Source: CAZCAQ01 sp964496905
GTDB taxonomy: Bacteria; Patescibacteriota; WWE3; UBA101185; UBA10185
Length of the DNA stretch: 64,000 nucleotides
Direction: 5' to 3'
Assembly: GCA_964496905.1 (NCBI GenBank)
Contig: CAZCAQ010000002.1
Span: 1 to 64,000, forward strand
Shown here: positions 32,452 to 40,649 of the stretch, one piece after another
How positions within the stretch are numbered: the first letter of the stretch is position 1
Layout: every line of letters begins with the position of its first letter
Notes under the pieces: model-generated
The model's database searches: none
What the model saw: only the letters and a program-made list of their open reading frames with translations
What the model was told of the DNA's origin: nothing
Translations under genes and position numbers: made by a program

Positions 32452-32904
32452 TTATTTGGTCTCCTTTTTTACTTTTGCTTCTTTTTTTGGAGCTTTTTCT
32501 ACTTTAGCTTTTTCTACTTTAGTTTTTTCTGCTTTAACAGGCTTTTCATCTTCAACCCATTCAAGTCTTGCCATTTCTGCATTATCACCAGCTCTAAAAC
32601 CTAGCTTTACTATTCGTGTATAACCACCATTTCGTGTTGCATACTTTGGAGCAATATCTGCAAACAACATTCTTTCTGCTTTTGTTGTTGTAACTATTGC
32701 GCGTATATTTTTAATGTTTGTAAAGTCAGCACCTTTTTTGGCCTTGGTAACAGTCTTTTCAATAAATGGTTTGACATATTTTGCTTTAGCCAAAGTTGTC
32801 TCCATTTTTCCATGTTCAATAAATGAAGTGCACATGTTTCTTAGCAGTGCTTTTCGGTGGTCCTTGTCCCTATTCATTTGTGATGTTTGTACTCTATGCC
32901 TCAT
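32452..32904 (-). CDS. rplQ: Ribosomal protein bL17
   Basis: 150 residues with the bL17 core in the first 112 (RHRVQTSQMNRDKDHRKALLRN; YTRIVKLGFRAGDNAEMARLEWV in two parts) and a Lys/Glu/Ala-rich C-terminal tail of about 35 residues. Follows rpoA as usual, after a spacer with a stem-loop. Confidence 0.97.
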   Translation of the reverse strand: MRHRVQTSQMNRDKDHRKALLRNMCTSFIEHGKMETTLAKAKYVKPFIEKTVTKAKKGADFTNIKNIRAIVTTTKAERMLFADIAPKYATRNGGYTRIVKLGFRAGDNAEMARLEWVEDEKPVKAEKTKVEKAKVEKAPKKEAKVKKETK

Positions 32905-32931
32905 TTATCCTTTATTGGTTACACTTTAGCG

Positions 32932-32951
32932 GAGATGCCATCAGGCAGCTC
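32932..32951 (-). other. Stem-loop at the rpoA stop codon
   Basis: GAGCTGCC pairs GGCATCTC around TGAT (8 bp, one mismatch). The rpoA TGA (32950-32952) lies in the base of the stem. No T-run. The TGATGG core recurs in the rpsM-rpsK spacer and at the rplF end. Confidence 0.6.
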
Positions 32952-33894
32952 ACTTGTTAGTAAGCCCTTCTTTCTTTAATAGTTTTTCTATTTCTTCTAC
33001 TGACTTTTCTCCCAAATTCTTAATATCAGCTAACTCTTCTGGTGATTTGTTTACTAAATCTTGCAATGACTTAATGCCATGCTTTTTTAAAGCGTTAATT
33101 GTTCTTGTTGGAAGAGGCAATTCGTCAATGGATACTTCGTCGTACTCAGATTGTGACTGAGCAGATTGAGCGGCCGTGTCATCTTCCGCGGTTTCTACAA
33201 CTTCTACTACTTCGTCAACACCTTTTGAGAATCTACTAAAAAAGTCTCTTAGAACTGCAGATGATCTGGTAACAGCTTCTTCTGGGGTTAAGCTACCGTC
33301 GGTGGTAACTGACAAAACTAGGTCATCAAGGTCTACAGATCTTCCTGATCTTGTTTGTTCAACTTGGTAGCTTGCTGAAACTACAGGTGAAAATACTGCA
33401 TCTAATAAAATTACACCAACTTTGGATGTTTCGCGCTCTTCTACTGGTGAAAAACCAGTCCCTTTTTCAAAAACAACTTCGGCTTCAAATACAGTTTTGG
33501 CATCAGTTAGTGTAGCAATATGACAGTCAGAGTTTACTATTTCTAAGTCACTGTTAGCTTCAATATCAGCGGCTGTAATTGCCCCTGGGCCCTTTTTAGA
33601 TATTCTTAGTACTACGGGGTTTTCAGTGTTCATTCGTGCCCTTACCTGCTTTAGATTTAGAGTAAGTTCAATTACGTCTTCTTTTACGCCGGGCATTGTT
33701 GTAAATTCATGAGAAACTCCATTTAACTTAACTTGGGTGATTGCTGCACCATCAAGAGATGTTAATAAAATTCGTCTCAAGGTATTTCCTAGTGTATATC
33801 CAAAACCCTTTGGTAAAGGCTTAAATGAAAATACTCCTGTGTTATCCGTTTCGGATAGTTTATTTATTGTTACGTCTAATGTATTAAGTAGCAT
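32950..33894 (-). CDS. rpoA: RNA polymerase alpha subunit
   Basis: 314 residues. The N-terminal assembly domain has FKPLPKGFGYTLGNTLRRILLTSL at its start (seen in two parts) and the C-terminal domain (about 245-314) has LPLPTRTINALKKHGI and the helix-hairpin-helix IKNLGEKSVEEI for UP-element and activator contacts. An acidic linker joins them. Normal alpha-operon position between rpsD and rplQ. Confidence 0.98.
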   Translation of the reverse strand: MLLNTLDVTINKLSETDNTGVFSFKPLPKGFGYTLGNTLRRILLTSLDGAAITQVKLNGVSHEFTTMPGVKEDVIELTLNLKQVRARMNTENPVVLRISKKGPGAITAADIEANSDLEIVNSDCHIATLTDAKTVFEAEVVFEKGTGFSPVEERETSKVGVILLDAVFSPVVSASYQVEQTRSGRSVDLDDLVLSVTTDGSLTPEEAVTRSSAVLRDFFSRFSKGVDEVVEVVETAEDDTAAQSAQSQSEYDEVSIDELPLPTRTINALKKHGIKSLQDLVNKSPEELADIKNLGEKSVEEIEKLLKKEGLTNK

Positions 33895-33910
33895 TTCTTC
33901 CTTTCAAATA

Positions 33911-33931
33911 AATATTATCTTGAATAATATT
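33911..33931 (-). other. Stem-loop at the rpsD stop codon
   Basis: A perfect 8-bp stem AATATTAT/ATAATATT with a 5-nt loop contains the rpsD TAA (33915-33917) in its 3' arm. No T-run. Confidence 0.55.
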
Positions 33932-34517
33932 CAACAATTAACTGAACATTTACATTTCCACTGATTTCGTCAATGGAAGGCATTCTTTCTAATTTTACGT
34001 ATTTTTCTTTAACATTGGCAGAAATCCATTCAGGGAGAGTAAAACCCTGTCTTAACTGAATTCTTGAAATATCGACCGGTTGAATTGTGTCTCCCGGTTT
34101 TACCATAGTTGAAGGTATATTGTTGTTTTTTCCATTAAGTGTAAAAAATCCGCTTCTAATGTATTGGCGAGCTTGAGCCCTTGATGTAGCAAAGCCACTT
34201 CTATAAACCATATTATCAAATCTACGCTCTAATGTTTGTAAAAGTATTTCTCCCGTAATACCTTGCTTTTTTAAAGCTGAGTCCGCATAGCCTTTAAACT
34301 GAGTTTCTAAAACACCGTAAATTCTTTTAGCTTTTTGCTTTTCTCTAAGCTGAATTCCATAAGCTGATAATTTTCCAAATTTGGTGCCGTGTTGGCCAGG
34401 TGCTTGAGGTCTTTTTGCGACACCACACTTATCAGTTTCGCAACGAGTGCCTTTAAGATAGAGCTTAACCCCTTCTCTTCTACATAATCTGCATTTTGGT
34501 CCAGTATATCGTGCCAT
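33915..34517 (-). CDS. rpsD: Ribosomal protein uS4
   Basis: 200 residues; primary 16S rRNA binder and translational fidelity protein. A zinc-finger N-terminus (CRLCRREG, then CETDKCG) marks the C+ form. The S4 RNA-binding domain shows RLDNMVYRSGFATSRAQARQYI in the middle of the chain. Between rpsK and rpoA. Confidence 0.98.
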   Translation of the reverse strand: MARYTGPKCRLCRREGVKLYLKGTRCETDKCGVAKRPQAPGQHGTKFGKLSAYGIQLREKQKAKRIYGVLETQFKGYADSALKKQGITGEILLQTLERRFDNMVYRSGFATSRAQARQYIRSGFFTLNGKNNNIPSTMVKPGDTIQPVDISRIQLRQGFTLPEWISANVKEKYVKLERMPSIDEISGNVNVQLIVEYYSR

Positions 34518-34901
34518 TTAAACTCTTCTCCTTTTTCTTGGGCGGCAACCGTTGTGCGGAATTTTTGTAGTGTCTGTAATTGCTGTTACTTTAAGTCCTG
34601 CTGTTTTTAACGCCTTAATTGAGGAAATTCTTCCAAGGCCAGGCCCACTTACATAAACTGCAACTTCTTGCACTCCTGCTGAGACTGCTTGTTGAGCTAC
34701 TGTTTCTGCAGCTTTTGTTGCTGCGTATGGAGTTGATTTTCTTGAACCTTTAAATCCAGATTTGCCTGAGCTACCTGCAAACAAAACATTACCTTCACCA
34801 TCTGTAATGCTTATTAGTGTATTGTTAAAACCTGCGGCAATATAAACTCTTCCGCTTGCTGGTATTATTTTTTGTTTTGACTTTTTACTTGTGTTTGCCA
34901 T
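34518..34901 (-). CDS. rpsK: Ribosomal protein uS11
   Basis: 127 residues of normal length; platform protein of the 30S subunit. FNNTLISITDGEGN, TPYAATKAAE, VYVSGPGLGR and the C-terminal PHNGCRPRKRRRV are diagnostic. Preceded by the four-hairpin rpsM-rpsK spacer. Confidence 0.99.
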   Translation of the reverse strand: MANTSKKSKQKIIPASGRVYIAAGFNNTLISITDGEGNVLFAGSSGKSGFKGSRKSTPYAATKAAETVAQQAVSAGVQEVAVYVSGPGLGRISSIKALKTAGLKVTAITDTTKIPHNGCRPRKRRRV

Positions 34902-34919
34902 ATTATTTCCGCATCATCA

Positions 34920-34985
34920 TTTCCGAAGGAAAGACGGTGTAATCACCGTCATTCTCCATCAGGAGATGATAGCGTACTCGCTATC
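34920..34985 (-). other. Chain of four back-to-back hairpins in the rpsM-rpsK spacer
   Basis: In minus-strand order: GATAGCG/CGCTATC (loop AGTA, 34968-34985, covering part of the rpsM stop), TCTCC/GGAGA (loop TGAT, 34953-34966), GACGGTG/CACCGTC (loop ATTA, 34933-34950) and TTTCC/GGAAA (loop TTC, 34920-34932). All stems are perfect and the hairpins are separated by only 0-2 nt. No T-run follows any of them. Confidence 0.85.
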
Positions 34986-35370
34986 ACTTCTTTGCGGTCT
35001 TTTTCTTAATTCCGCCAACTGTCTTTTTCTTACCTTTTCTAGTTCTAGCATTTGATTTTGTTCTTTGACCTCTAACTGGCAGACCAGCTGTATGCCTAGA
35101 ACCTCTGTAAGACTTAATTTCCAAATGTCTCTTAATATTTTGATTAACTATTCTCTTTAGTTCACCTTCAACTGGCACTTCGTTGTCTCGTAAAAGCTTG
35201 TTTATTGAGGCAACTTCTGCTTCGGTTAAATCCTTAACTCGTGTACTTTCATTTATATTTGCTTCTGCCAAGATTTTTCTAGAAACTTGAGGTCCGACTC
35301 CATAAATGTATGTAAGAGCAATAACAACTCTTTTATTCATTGGTATATCTACACCTGCAATACGTGCCAT
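34984..35370 (-). CDS. rpsM: Ribosomal protein uS13
   Basis: 128 residues. ARIAGVDIPMNKRVVIALTYIYG start, the GLPVRGQRTKSNARTRKG motif and a basic tail are typical. It sits at the head of the 30S and contacts P-site tRNA. Follows rpmJ by 2 nt. Confidence 0.99.
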   Translation of the reverse strand: MARIAGVDIPMNKRVVIALTYIYGVGPQVSRKILAEANINESTRVKDLTEAEVASINKLLRDNEVPVEGELKRIVNQNIKRHLEIKSYRGSRHTAGLPVRGQRTKSNARTRKGKKKTVGGIKKKTAKK

Positions 35371-35372
35371 AC

Positions 35373-35486
35373 TTAACCCTGCCTTTGTTTGTGCTTTGGA
35401 TTAGTACAAATAACCCTAATTGCACCCTTTCTTTTTATTATTTTGCAGTCTCTGCAAATTTTTTTGACCGATGATCTTACTTTCAT
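35373..35486 (-). CDS. rpmJ: Ribosomal protein bL36
   Basis: 37 residues: begins MKVRSSVKKICRDCK and continues with the second half of the zinc ribbon (CTNPKHKQRQG), so the Cys-Cys-Cys-His zinc site is intact. Too short for many gene finders. Usual place between infA and rpsM. Confidence 0.97.
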   Translation of the reverse strand: MKVRSSVKKICRDCKIIKRKGAIRVICTNPKHKQRQG

Positions 35487-35494
35487 TTTTTTTC

Positions 35495-35523
35495 TTTAGT
35501 TTCTAAACAAAGCTAGTTAGCTT
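35495..35523 (-). other. Two stem-loops in the infA-rpmJ spacer
   Basis: AAGCT/AGCTT (loop AACT, 35510-35523) begins on the last base of the infA stop; TTTAG/CTAAA (loop AAA, 35495-35507) follows. The sequence TGAAGCTAACTAGCTT resembles the elements at the rplE and rpoC ends. Confidence 0.55.
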
Positions 35524-35741
35524 CATTTCAATCTGTAGGTGATTCTACCTAAATTTAAGTCGTGAGGCGAAAACTCAAGTCTTACTTTATCACCAGCAAA
35601 AACTCTTATCCTGTTTTTTCTTATTTTTCCCGATAATGAAGCCAAAACCTCAGTGCCATCCAATAACTCAACCTTAAACATCCCACCCATTAACGCTTCT
35701 TTCACTAGACCTTCTTTAATTATTACTTCTTTTGTATCCAT
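35523..35741 (-). CDS. infA: Translation initiation factor IF-1
   Basis: 72 residues, the standard length; single OB-fold protein that occupies the A site during initiation. KEVIIKEGLVKEAL, LSGKIRKNRIRV and GDKVRLEFSPHDLNLGRITYR (in parts) are diagnostic. Two promoter-like sequences precede it. Confidence 0.98.
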   Translation of the reverse strand: MDTKEVIIKEGLVKEALMGGMFKVELLDGTEVLASLSGKIRKNRIRVFAGDKVRLEFSPHDLNLGRITYRLK

Positions 35742-35760
35742 TAATGTTTTAACGAAGCTG

Positions 35761-35830
35761 ATTCTAGCAAATGCTTATACAGCGCGCAAGAGAGCTTTCG
35801 TATTGTAAATATATAAACTAACCTCGTCAA
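35761..35830 (-). promoter_or_regulatory. Tandem promoters upstream of infA
   Basis: P1: TTGACG (35825-35830), 17 nt, TACAAT (35802-35807). P2: TTGCGC (35784-35789), 17 nt, TAGAAT (35761-35766) with a TG extension. Both point into infA-rpmJ-rpsM-rpsK-rpsD-rpoA and could uncouple this segment from the upstream spc genes. P2 would leave a leader of about 13 nt. Confidence 0.65.
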
Positions 35831-35840
35831 CAGGCAGAAC

Positions 35841-36581
35841 TCAGTATCCCGCAAGGATTAAAGGCCCGTTTTTGGTTGCTACAACAGTCTTTTCGAATAA
35901 TCCAGCCAAACTGCCATCTTTTGTAGCTATAGTCCAATCGTCTTTTAGCACTTTAATATCGGGTTTCCCCTTTTGATAAATAGCCTCTATTGCAAAAACC
36001 ATGCCCTCTTGAATCAAAGGACCATCGTTATACCTTCCATATCCAGGTACGTATGGATCTTCATGAAGTTCTCTTCCTACGCCATGACCTACTAAGTCGC
36101 GCGAGACTGTGTAGCCAGCATCCTCTAACACCCGTTGAATGGCGTTAGAAATGGCTCCTACGCGATTTCCTACCTTAAATTGCTCTATACCCCTGTTTAT
36201 GGCTTCTTTGCCCGCAGACAGAAACTCAGCCTCTTTATTTGACTCAACTTCGATAGTATAAGAAAGATCCGTGTGAAAACCCTTTAAATAAGCCCCAACA
36301 TCGACCTTAACCAAATCCCCAGGCTGAATAACATAGTCTCCAGGCAGTCCGTGAACCAAACCGTCGTTTACATTAATACAAGTGGTGTACTTATAGCCAT
36401 CAACTTTCATAAAAGAAGGCTCTGCGCCAAGTCTTTTTATGGTTTCATAGGCTATTTTGTCTAGTTCTATTGTTTTAACGCCTGGTTTTACGCCTTTTAA
36501 GGCCTCTTGCAAAGCTGCCTCGGTAATTTTCCCGCCTTCTTGCATGATTTTAATTTCTTCGGGGGTTTTAATGTTGATCAT
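35841..36581 (-). CDS. map: Methionine aminopeptidase, type I
   Basis: 246 residues; removes the initiator methionine from nascent proteins. Metal-site segments are seen in order: VDVGAYLKGFHTDLS (two Asp), GHGVGRELHEDPYVPGYG (His), FAIEAIY (Glu) and DGSLAGLFEKT-type end (Glu). It overlaps the adk end by 14 nt. Confidence 0.97.
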   Translation of the reverse strand: MINIKTPEEIKIMQEGGKITEAALQEALKGVKPGVKTIELDKIAYETIKRLGAEPSFMKVDGYKYTTCINVNDGLVHGLPGDYVIQPGDLVKVDVGAYLKGFHTDLSYTIEVESNKEAEFLSAGKEAINRGIEQFKVGNRVGAISNAIQRVLEDAGYTVSRDLVGHGVGRELHEDPYVPGYGRYNDGPLIQEGMVFAIEAIYQKGKPDIKVLKDDWTIATKDGSLAGLFEKTVVATKNGPLILAGY

Positions 36582-37197
36582 GTGGTAAAAGACTAAGAGT
36601 CACTTCGGCAACTTCCTCTGCGGGACCTTCTCCAGGTATTTCAATTAATTTCCCAATATTCCGGTAGTGATCAATAACTGGAATTGTTTCTGAATAGAAT
36701 ATGTTAAGTCTAGAATTAACTGCTTCTTCAGTATCGTCAGGTCTTTGAATAAGATCTGCACCACAAATATCGCATTTGCCGTCCACTTTAGGCTTACGAG
36801 AAAAAATATTGGCAGAAAAGTCGTCATTTCTGCAAATTCTACGGCCAATAATACGTTGAACTGACAACTCACGTGGGATTACAAAGTAAATTGCATAATC
36901 TACTTGGGGATCAAAAAGCTCTAAATCCACTTTTTTTCTTCCCCAACCATCAAGTAAGAATCCATTGGAACAGTCTGTTTGTGTAAGTCTATCTTGCAAA
37001 ATTTCAGCTATAATGTCTTGGTTATTAAACTTACCTTCCAGCATCATTTTTTGAATAGTTTCATAATGAGGATTTGATGGAAGCATATCCCGCAGCATTT
37101 CACCTACACCAACAAGTGGCAAAGAAAGCCTTTTAGCGAGAATTTTTCCAACGGTTCCCTTACCACTACCTTGAGCACCTAGTAAAAACAATTTCAT
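36568..37197 (-). CDS. adk: Adenylate kinase
   Basis: 209 residues; interconverts ATP, ADP and AMP. P-loop GAQGSGKGT (8-16), FLLDGWGRKK in place of the common FLLDGFPRT, and a LID domain with a likely zinc site (ICRND..., CDICG). The W-for-F and RK-for-RT changes in the AMP-binding stretch are slight departures. Overlaps ybaB by 4 nt and map by 14 nt. Confidence 0.95.
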   Translation of the reverse strand: MKLFLLGAQGSGKGTVGKILAKRLSLPLVGVGEMLRDMLPSNPHYETIQKMMLEGKFNNQDIIAEILQDRLTQTDCSNGFLLDGWGRKKVDLELFDPQVDYAIYFVIPRELSVQRIIGRRICRNDDFSANIFSRKPKVDGKCDICGADLIQRPDDTEEAVNSRLNIFYSETIPVIDHYRNIGKLIEIPGEGPAEEVAEVTLSLLPHDQH

Positions 37198-37469
37198 AGA
37201 TCAATCCCCATTTTCTTTGCCATTTCAGTTTGCATTCCAGCAAGCTTTTTTTCGGCTTTCTTCTCAGCTTCTTTTAAAGCCTCATTTAACACATTTTTTA
37301 AATTTTTGTCTTCGACTCCATTTAATTCAACTCTTTCAATTGTGTGATCACCACGCGCGACTACTTTTAAGCTACCTTTTTCAACAACTGCAAAAATCTG
37401 GCTTTGCTGTTTTTCAACTTCTCGCTTTAATTGCCACAGATCTTTATACATTTTTGCTTTATCTAACAT
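37194..37469 (-). CDS. YbaB/EbfC-family nucleoid-associated protein
   Basis: 91 residues: helix, beta sheet (GSLKVVARGDHTIERVELNG) and a long basic helix, as in YbaB/EbfC DNA-binding dimers. Its location between secY and adk is unusual; in most bacteria ybaB sits with dnaX-recR. A GGAGAA site precedes the ATG. The 4-nt overlap with adk couples the two. Confidence 0.85.
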   Translation of the reverse strand: MLDKAKMYKDLWQLKREVEKQQSQIFAVVEKGSLKVVARGDHTIERVELNGVEDKNLKNVLNEALKEAEKKAEKKLAGMQTEMAKKMGIDL

Positions 37470-37489
37470 ATTTTCTCCTTTTTAAATCA

Positions 37490-37541
37490 TCGCTTTTAGC
37501 GAAACTTAGTGGCACTTTATTTTACAATGTGCTACTAAGTT
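37490..37541 (-). other. Two contiguous stem-loops in the secY-ybaB spacer
   Basis: A long stem (AACTTAGT/ACTAAGTT, one mismatch, then GCAC/GTGC, 37503-37541) starts inside the secY TAA; a second (TCGCT/AGCGA, AAA loop, 37490-37502) follows with no gap. No T-run is present. Confidence 0.7.
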
Positions 37542-38799
37542 ACAAAAATTTATCGTAATTCCTTGAAACCGCCATTGATTGAATTTGTCGCATAGTTTCT
37601 AAAACTACAGACACTACAATCAACAGCGACGAACCTCCTAAAATAAAACTGCTTTGAATACCAAATTGCTTTTCTATAACATTTGGTACAACTGCTACAA
37701 CACCTAAAAATATTGCTCCAAAAAGAGTAAGTTTAACTAAAATTCCTCGCAAATAACTTTCGGTATTTTTTCCAGGTCTAATTCCTGCAATAAAACCACC
37801 ACTTTGTTTTATATTATCGGCAATCTTTTTTGGATCAAATTGAAAAAACGTATAAAAATATGTAAATCCAAAAACCAGTAAAAAGTAGGTAATTATATAT
37901 AGCCAAGAAGTTGGAACGTAATAAGTTGTTAAAAACTGTCCAATTTGATTAAAAAAGCTAGATTGCATTGAATTAAACAATGGTCCCAAAAACGCCGGAA
38001 GTGAAATTAGTGCCACTGCAAATATTATTGGAATCATGCCCGTTTGATTAATTTTTAATGGCAAATAGTTTTGTGTTGGCACTCCTGTGGCTAATCGTTT
38101 GCCATATTCTATTGGAATATTTCGCGTACCTTCATTAACAGCTACAACCATAAGCAAAATTACAACCGCTAGAACAATCAACAATGCGATTACAAAAAAT
38201 TCCAAGGTTTTCATAGATACACCAAATTGAATTAAACTTTGAGGCAAAGCTGCAACAATTCCAGCAAAAATTAAAAGCGAAATTCCTTGCCCAACACCAT
38301 ACTCTGTGACAAGTTCACCAATCCACATAAGCGCCATAGTTCCTCCAACAAGAGTTAATATTGAAACCATAAGCTCACCAGTTGAGAGTGCACCAATTAC
38401 CTGCTGATTTCTTAAAATTATATAAAGTCCATATGCATTAAAAAGTGCCAAAGGTATTGTTAACAAACGTGTGTAGTTATTAAGCACTTCTCTTCCAGAT
38501 TCGCCTTCTTTTGAAAGTTCTTCAAAACTAGGCAAAATTGTCGTTAAAAGTTGAATTATAATTGAAGCATTAATGTAAGGCCCTAAGCCCAAAGCAACTA
38601 TAGAAAAGTTTTGAAACCCTCCTCCGCTAAAAATATCAAAAAAGCCAAAAATCTCGCTTTGAGAGAAAAAGGCCTTAACTGCCTCTTGATCAATACCTGG
38701 TACTGGAATGTGAGCTAACAAGCGAAATACAAGAATTACGAAAAGTGAAAACAAAATCTTGTTTCTTATTTCTGGTACTTTTAAAAGTTTGAAAAACAT
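37540..38799 (-). CDS. secY: Preprotein translocase subunit SecY
   Basis: 419 residues with ten transmembrane segments, the channel of the Sec system that works with SecA (60755) and SecDF (21163-23447) in this window. Diagnostic stretches include HIPVPGID near the start, FSIVALGLGPYINASIIIQLL (in two parts) and GQGISLLIFAGI. Usual position after rplO. Confidence 0.98.
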   Translation of the reverse strand: MFFKLLKVPEIRNKILFSLFVILVFRLLAHIPVPGIDQEAVKAFFSQSEIFGFFDIFSGGGFQNFSIVALGLGPYINASIIIQLLTTILPSFEELSKEGESGREVLNNYTRLLTIPLALFNAYGLYIILRNQQVIGALSTGELMVSILTLVGGTMALMWIGELVTEYGVGQGISLLIFAGIVAALPQSLIQFGVSMKTLEFFVIALLIVLAVVILLMVVAVNEGTRNIPIEYGKRLATGVPTQNYLPLKINQTGMIPIIFAVALISLPAFLGPLFNSMQSSFFNQIGQFLTTYYVPTSWLYIITYFLLVFGFTYFYTFFQFDPKKIADNIKQSGGFIAGIRPGKNTESYLRGILVKLTLFGAIFLGVVAVVPNVIEKQFGIQSSFILGGSSLLIVVSVVLETMRQIQSMAVSRNYDKFL

Positions 38800-38803
38800 T
38801 AAT

Positions 38804-39250
38804 TTAATCTACAATATTTCCGCCGGATTTCAAAATCGAATTCTTAGCGCTTTGTGAAAATGAAAATCCCTTAAAAGTTAGTTTTTTCGCCACTTTTCCG
38901 GAATTTAGAACTTTTACATCTGCATATTTGCCTCTGTCTAAAAGTCCCTCTTTTATTAAACTTTGAGGAGTAATTTCTTCCCCGGCTGAAAATCTATTAA
39001 ATGCCTCTAGTTTAACTGAAGCAAAAATGCCTCTTTTTGACGATTTAAACCCACCAATCTTTGGGAGCTTCTTGTGCAATGGTACTTGGCCACCTTCAAA
39101 TCCGGTTGGAATAGAGTTTCCAGTACGTGCTTTTTGCCCTTTGTGTCCTTTTCCAGAAGTATGCCCACCATGTCCACTGCCTATACCTCTACCTACTCTG
39201 GTTTTTTTGTTTTTGTTTCCTTTTATTTTTGTTATGTTATGTAGTTCCAT
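38804..39250 (-). CDS. rplO: Ribosomal protein uL15
   Basis: 148 residues. The GRGIGSGHGGHTSGKGHKGQ segment and GFEGGQVPLHKKLPK are typical. It follows rpsE by 7 nt; the rpmD (bL30) gene that normally lies between them is absent, a CPR hallmark. Confidence 0.98.
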   Translation of the reverse strand: MELHNITKIKGNKNKKTRVGRGIGSGHGGHTSGKGHKGQKARTGNSIPTGFEGGQVPLHKKLPKIGGFKSSKRGIFASVKLEAFNRFSAGEEITPQSLIKEGLLDRGKYADVKVLNSGKVAKKLTFKGFSFSQSAKNSILKSGGNIVD

Positions 39251-39257
39251 ATTTTCC

Positions 39258-39719
39258 TTAGCTAATTTTTTGCAACTTATTTAAAGCTTGCAATGCACAT
39301 TCAACATTTGACGTTTTATTGTTAGAACCAAGCATTTTTGCTGAAATGTCTTTTATACCAGCTAGCTCAACAACATGCCTAATTACACCACCTGCGATAA
39401 TCCCAGATCCTTGTGGGGCTGGTTTCATAAAAACTTCTGTGCTTCCAAATTTGTTTGTAACTTCGTGGGGAATGCTTTGTCCCTTCATGTTTACGTTAAT
39501 CATGTTCGCCTTTGCTGCGTTTATGCCTTTTCTAATAGCTGTTTTAACATCTGTTGCTTTGCCCAAGCCTCCGCCTACACGACCGTTTCTATCTCCTATA
39601 ACTACTAAAGCTGTAAATCCAATTTTGTTTCCACCTTTTGTTTTTTTGGAAACTCTTTTTATATGTAAAACTCTTTCCTCAAATTCGCTCTTTGGTTGTG
39701 AATCAAAATCTGGTCTCAT
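39258..39719 (-). CDS. rpsE: Ribosomal protein uS5
   Basis: 153 residues. The double-stranded RNA-binding S5 domain (FEERVLHIKRVSKKTKGGNK, GDRNGRVGGGLGKA) is followed by the C-terminal domain (APQGSGIIAGG). Shorter N-terminus than in E. coli. Involved in decoding fidelity. Confidence 0.98.
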   Translation of the reverse strand: MRPDFDSQPKSEFEERVLHIKRVSKKTKGGNKIGFTALVVIGDRNGRVGGGLGKATDVKTAIRKGINAAKANMINVNMKGQSIPHEVTNKFGSTEVFMKPAPQGSGIIAGGVIRHVVELAGIKDISAKMLGSNNKTSNVECALQALNKLQKIS

Positions 39720-39720
39720 A

Positions 39721-40074
39721 TTAAAATCTTAAACCTCCTTCTCTTGCACCATCGGCTAAGCTTTTAACTCTACCGTGGTATCTGTATTCTCCTCTGTCAA
39801 ATACGGCTTTTTGAATATTTTTTTTAAGTGCTCTTTTTGCAAGTTCTATTCCTACTTCTTTTGACGCTTCAACTTTAGCTTTTTTTTCATGTAATTTTTT
39901 AGAAACATCAAACACTGAGACCAATGTTTTGCCGGCAACGTCGTCTATAAGTTGCGCATAGATGTATTTGTTTGATCTAAAGACTGAAAGACGTGGTGTG
40001 GACATGGTGCCTTGCACGTTTTGTCGTACTTTAGTTTTTCTTCTTGATTTTGATGTTTTTACTACTGATTTCAT
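39721..40074 (-). CDS. rplR: Ribosomal protein uL18
   Basis: 117 residues; 5S rRNA-binding protein. PRLSVFRSNKYIYAQLIDD and the C-terminal FDRGEYRYHGRVKSLADGAREGGL stretch (in two parts) are typical. Confidence 0.98.
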   Translation of the reverse strand: MKSVVKTSKSRRKTKVRQNVQGTMSTPRLSVFRSNKYIYAQLIDDVAGKTLVSVFDVSKKLHEKKAKVEASKEVGIELAKRALKKNIQKAVFDRGEYRYHGRVKSLADGAREGGLRF

Positions 40075-40090
40075 ATTATTTTAACCGTTA

Positions 40091-40104
40091 GTGACCATCA
40101 TCAC
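40091..40104 (-). other. Stem-loop at the rplF stop codon
   Basis: GTGA/TCAC with loop TGATGG; the rplF TGA (40101-40103) lies in the first arm. Short (4 bp) but placed like the others. Confidence 0.4.
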
Positions 40105-40643
40105 TTTTTCGCACCGGCCTTTCCTGCTTTTCTTCTAATAACTTCGTCAACGTATTTTATACCTTTTCCTTTGTAGGGCTCAGGTCCACGGATTTTTCTA
40201 ATTTCTGCTGCAGTCTGACCTACCAACTGTTTGTCGAACCCGGAGACTGTTATAAATCTTGTATCTTCGGTGTCTAATTTAATGCCTGCGGGTGCTGGAA
40301 ATTCAACTGGATGTGAATAACCAATTGTAACAGTTATCCCTTTATCTGAATTTTTAACTCTGTACCCAACTCCTACTAATTCGAGCTTTTTTTCGTAACC
40401 CTCGGTAACCCCTTTAATCATGCTAGCTACAAGTGCCCGTGACAAACCCCAGTACGCGTTTGTGTCTTTTGTTTCTATTGCCTTTTCAAAATTTACAGTA
40501 CTACCTTCAACTATTGTTTTGATTTCAGGTCTAATTACTGTTGAAAGTTCGCCCTTTGGGCCTTTGACCATTACTGCAGCGCCTTGTAATTCTACAGACA
40601 CTCCTGCTGGTATTAAAATTTCTTTTTTTCCAATTCTAGACAT
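40101..40643 (-). CDS. rplF: Ribosomal protein uL6
   Basis: 180 residues, two homologous domains; near the GTPase centre. SRIGKKEILIPAGV start and RGPEPYKGKGIKYVDEVIRRKAGKAG (in parts) at the end are diagnostic. Confidence 0.98.
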   Translation of the reverse strand: MSRIGKKEILIPAGVSVELQGAAVMVKGPKGELSTVIRPEIKTIVEGSTVNFEKAIETKDTNAYWGLSRALVASMIKGVTEGYEKKLELVGVGYRVKNSDKGITVTIGYSHPVEFPAPAGIKLDTEDTRFITVSGFDKQLVGQTAAEIRKIRGPEPYKGKGIKYVDEVIRRKAGKAGAKK

Positions 40644-40649
40644 ATATCC

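Noticed and set aside
34920..34985. rpsM-rpsK hairpins as intrinsic terminators
   Set aside because: No T-run follows any stem on the minus strand, and transcription must continue into rpsK, rpsD and rpoA.
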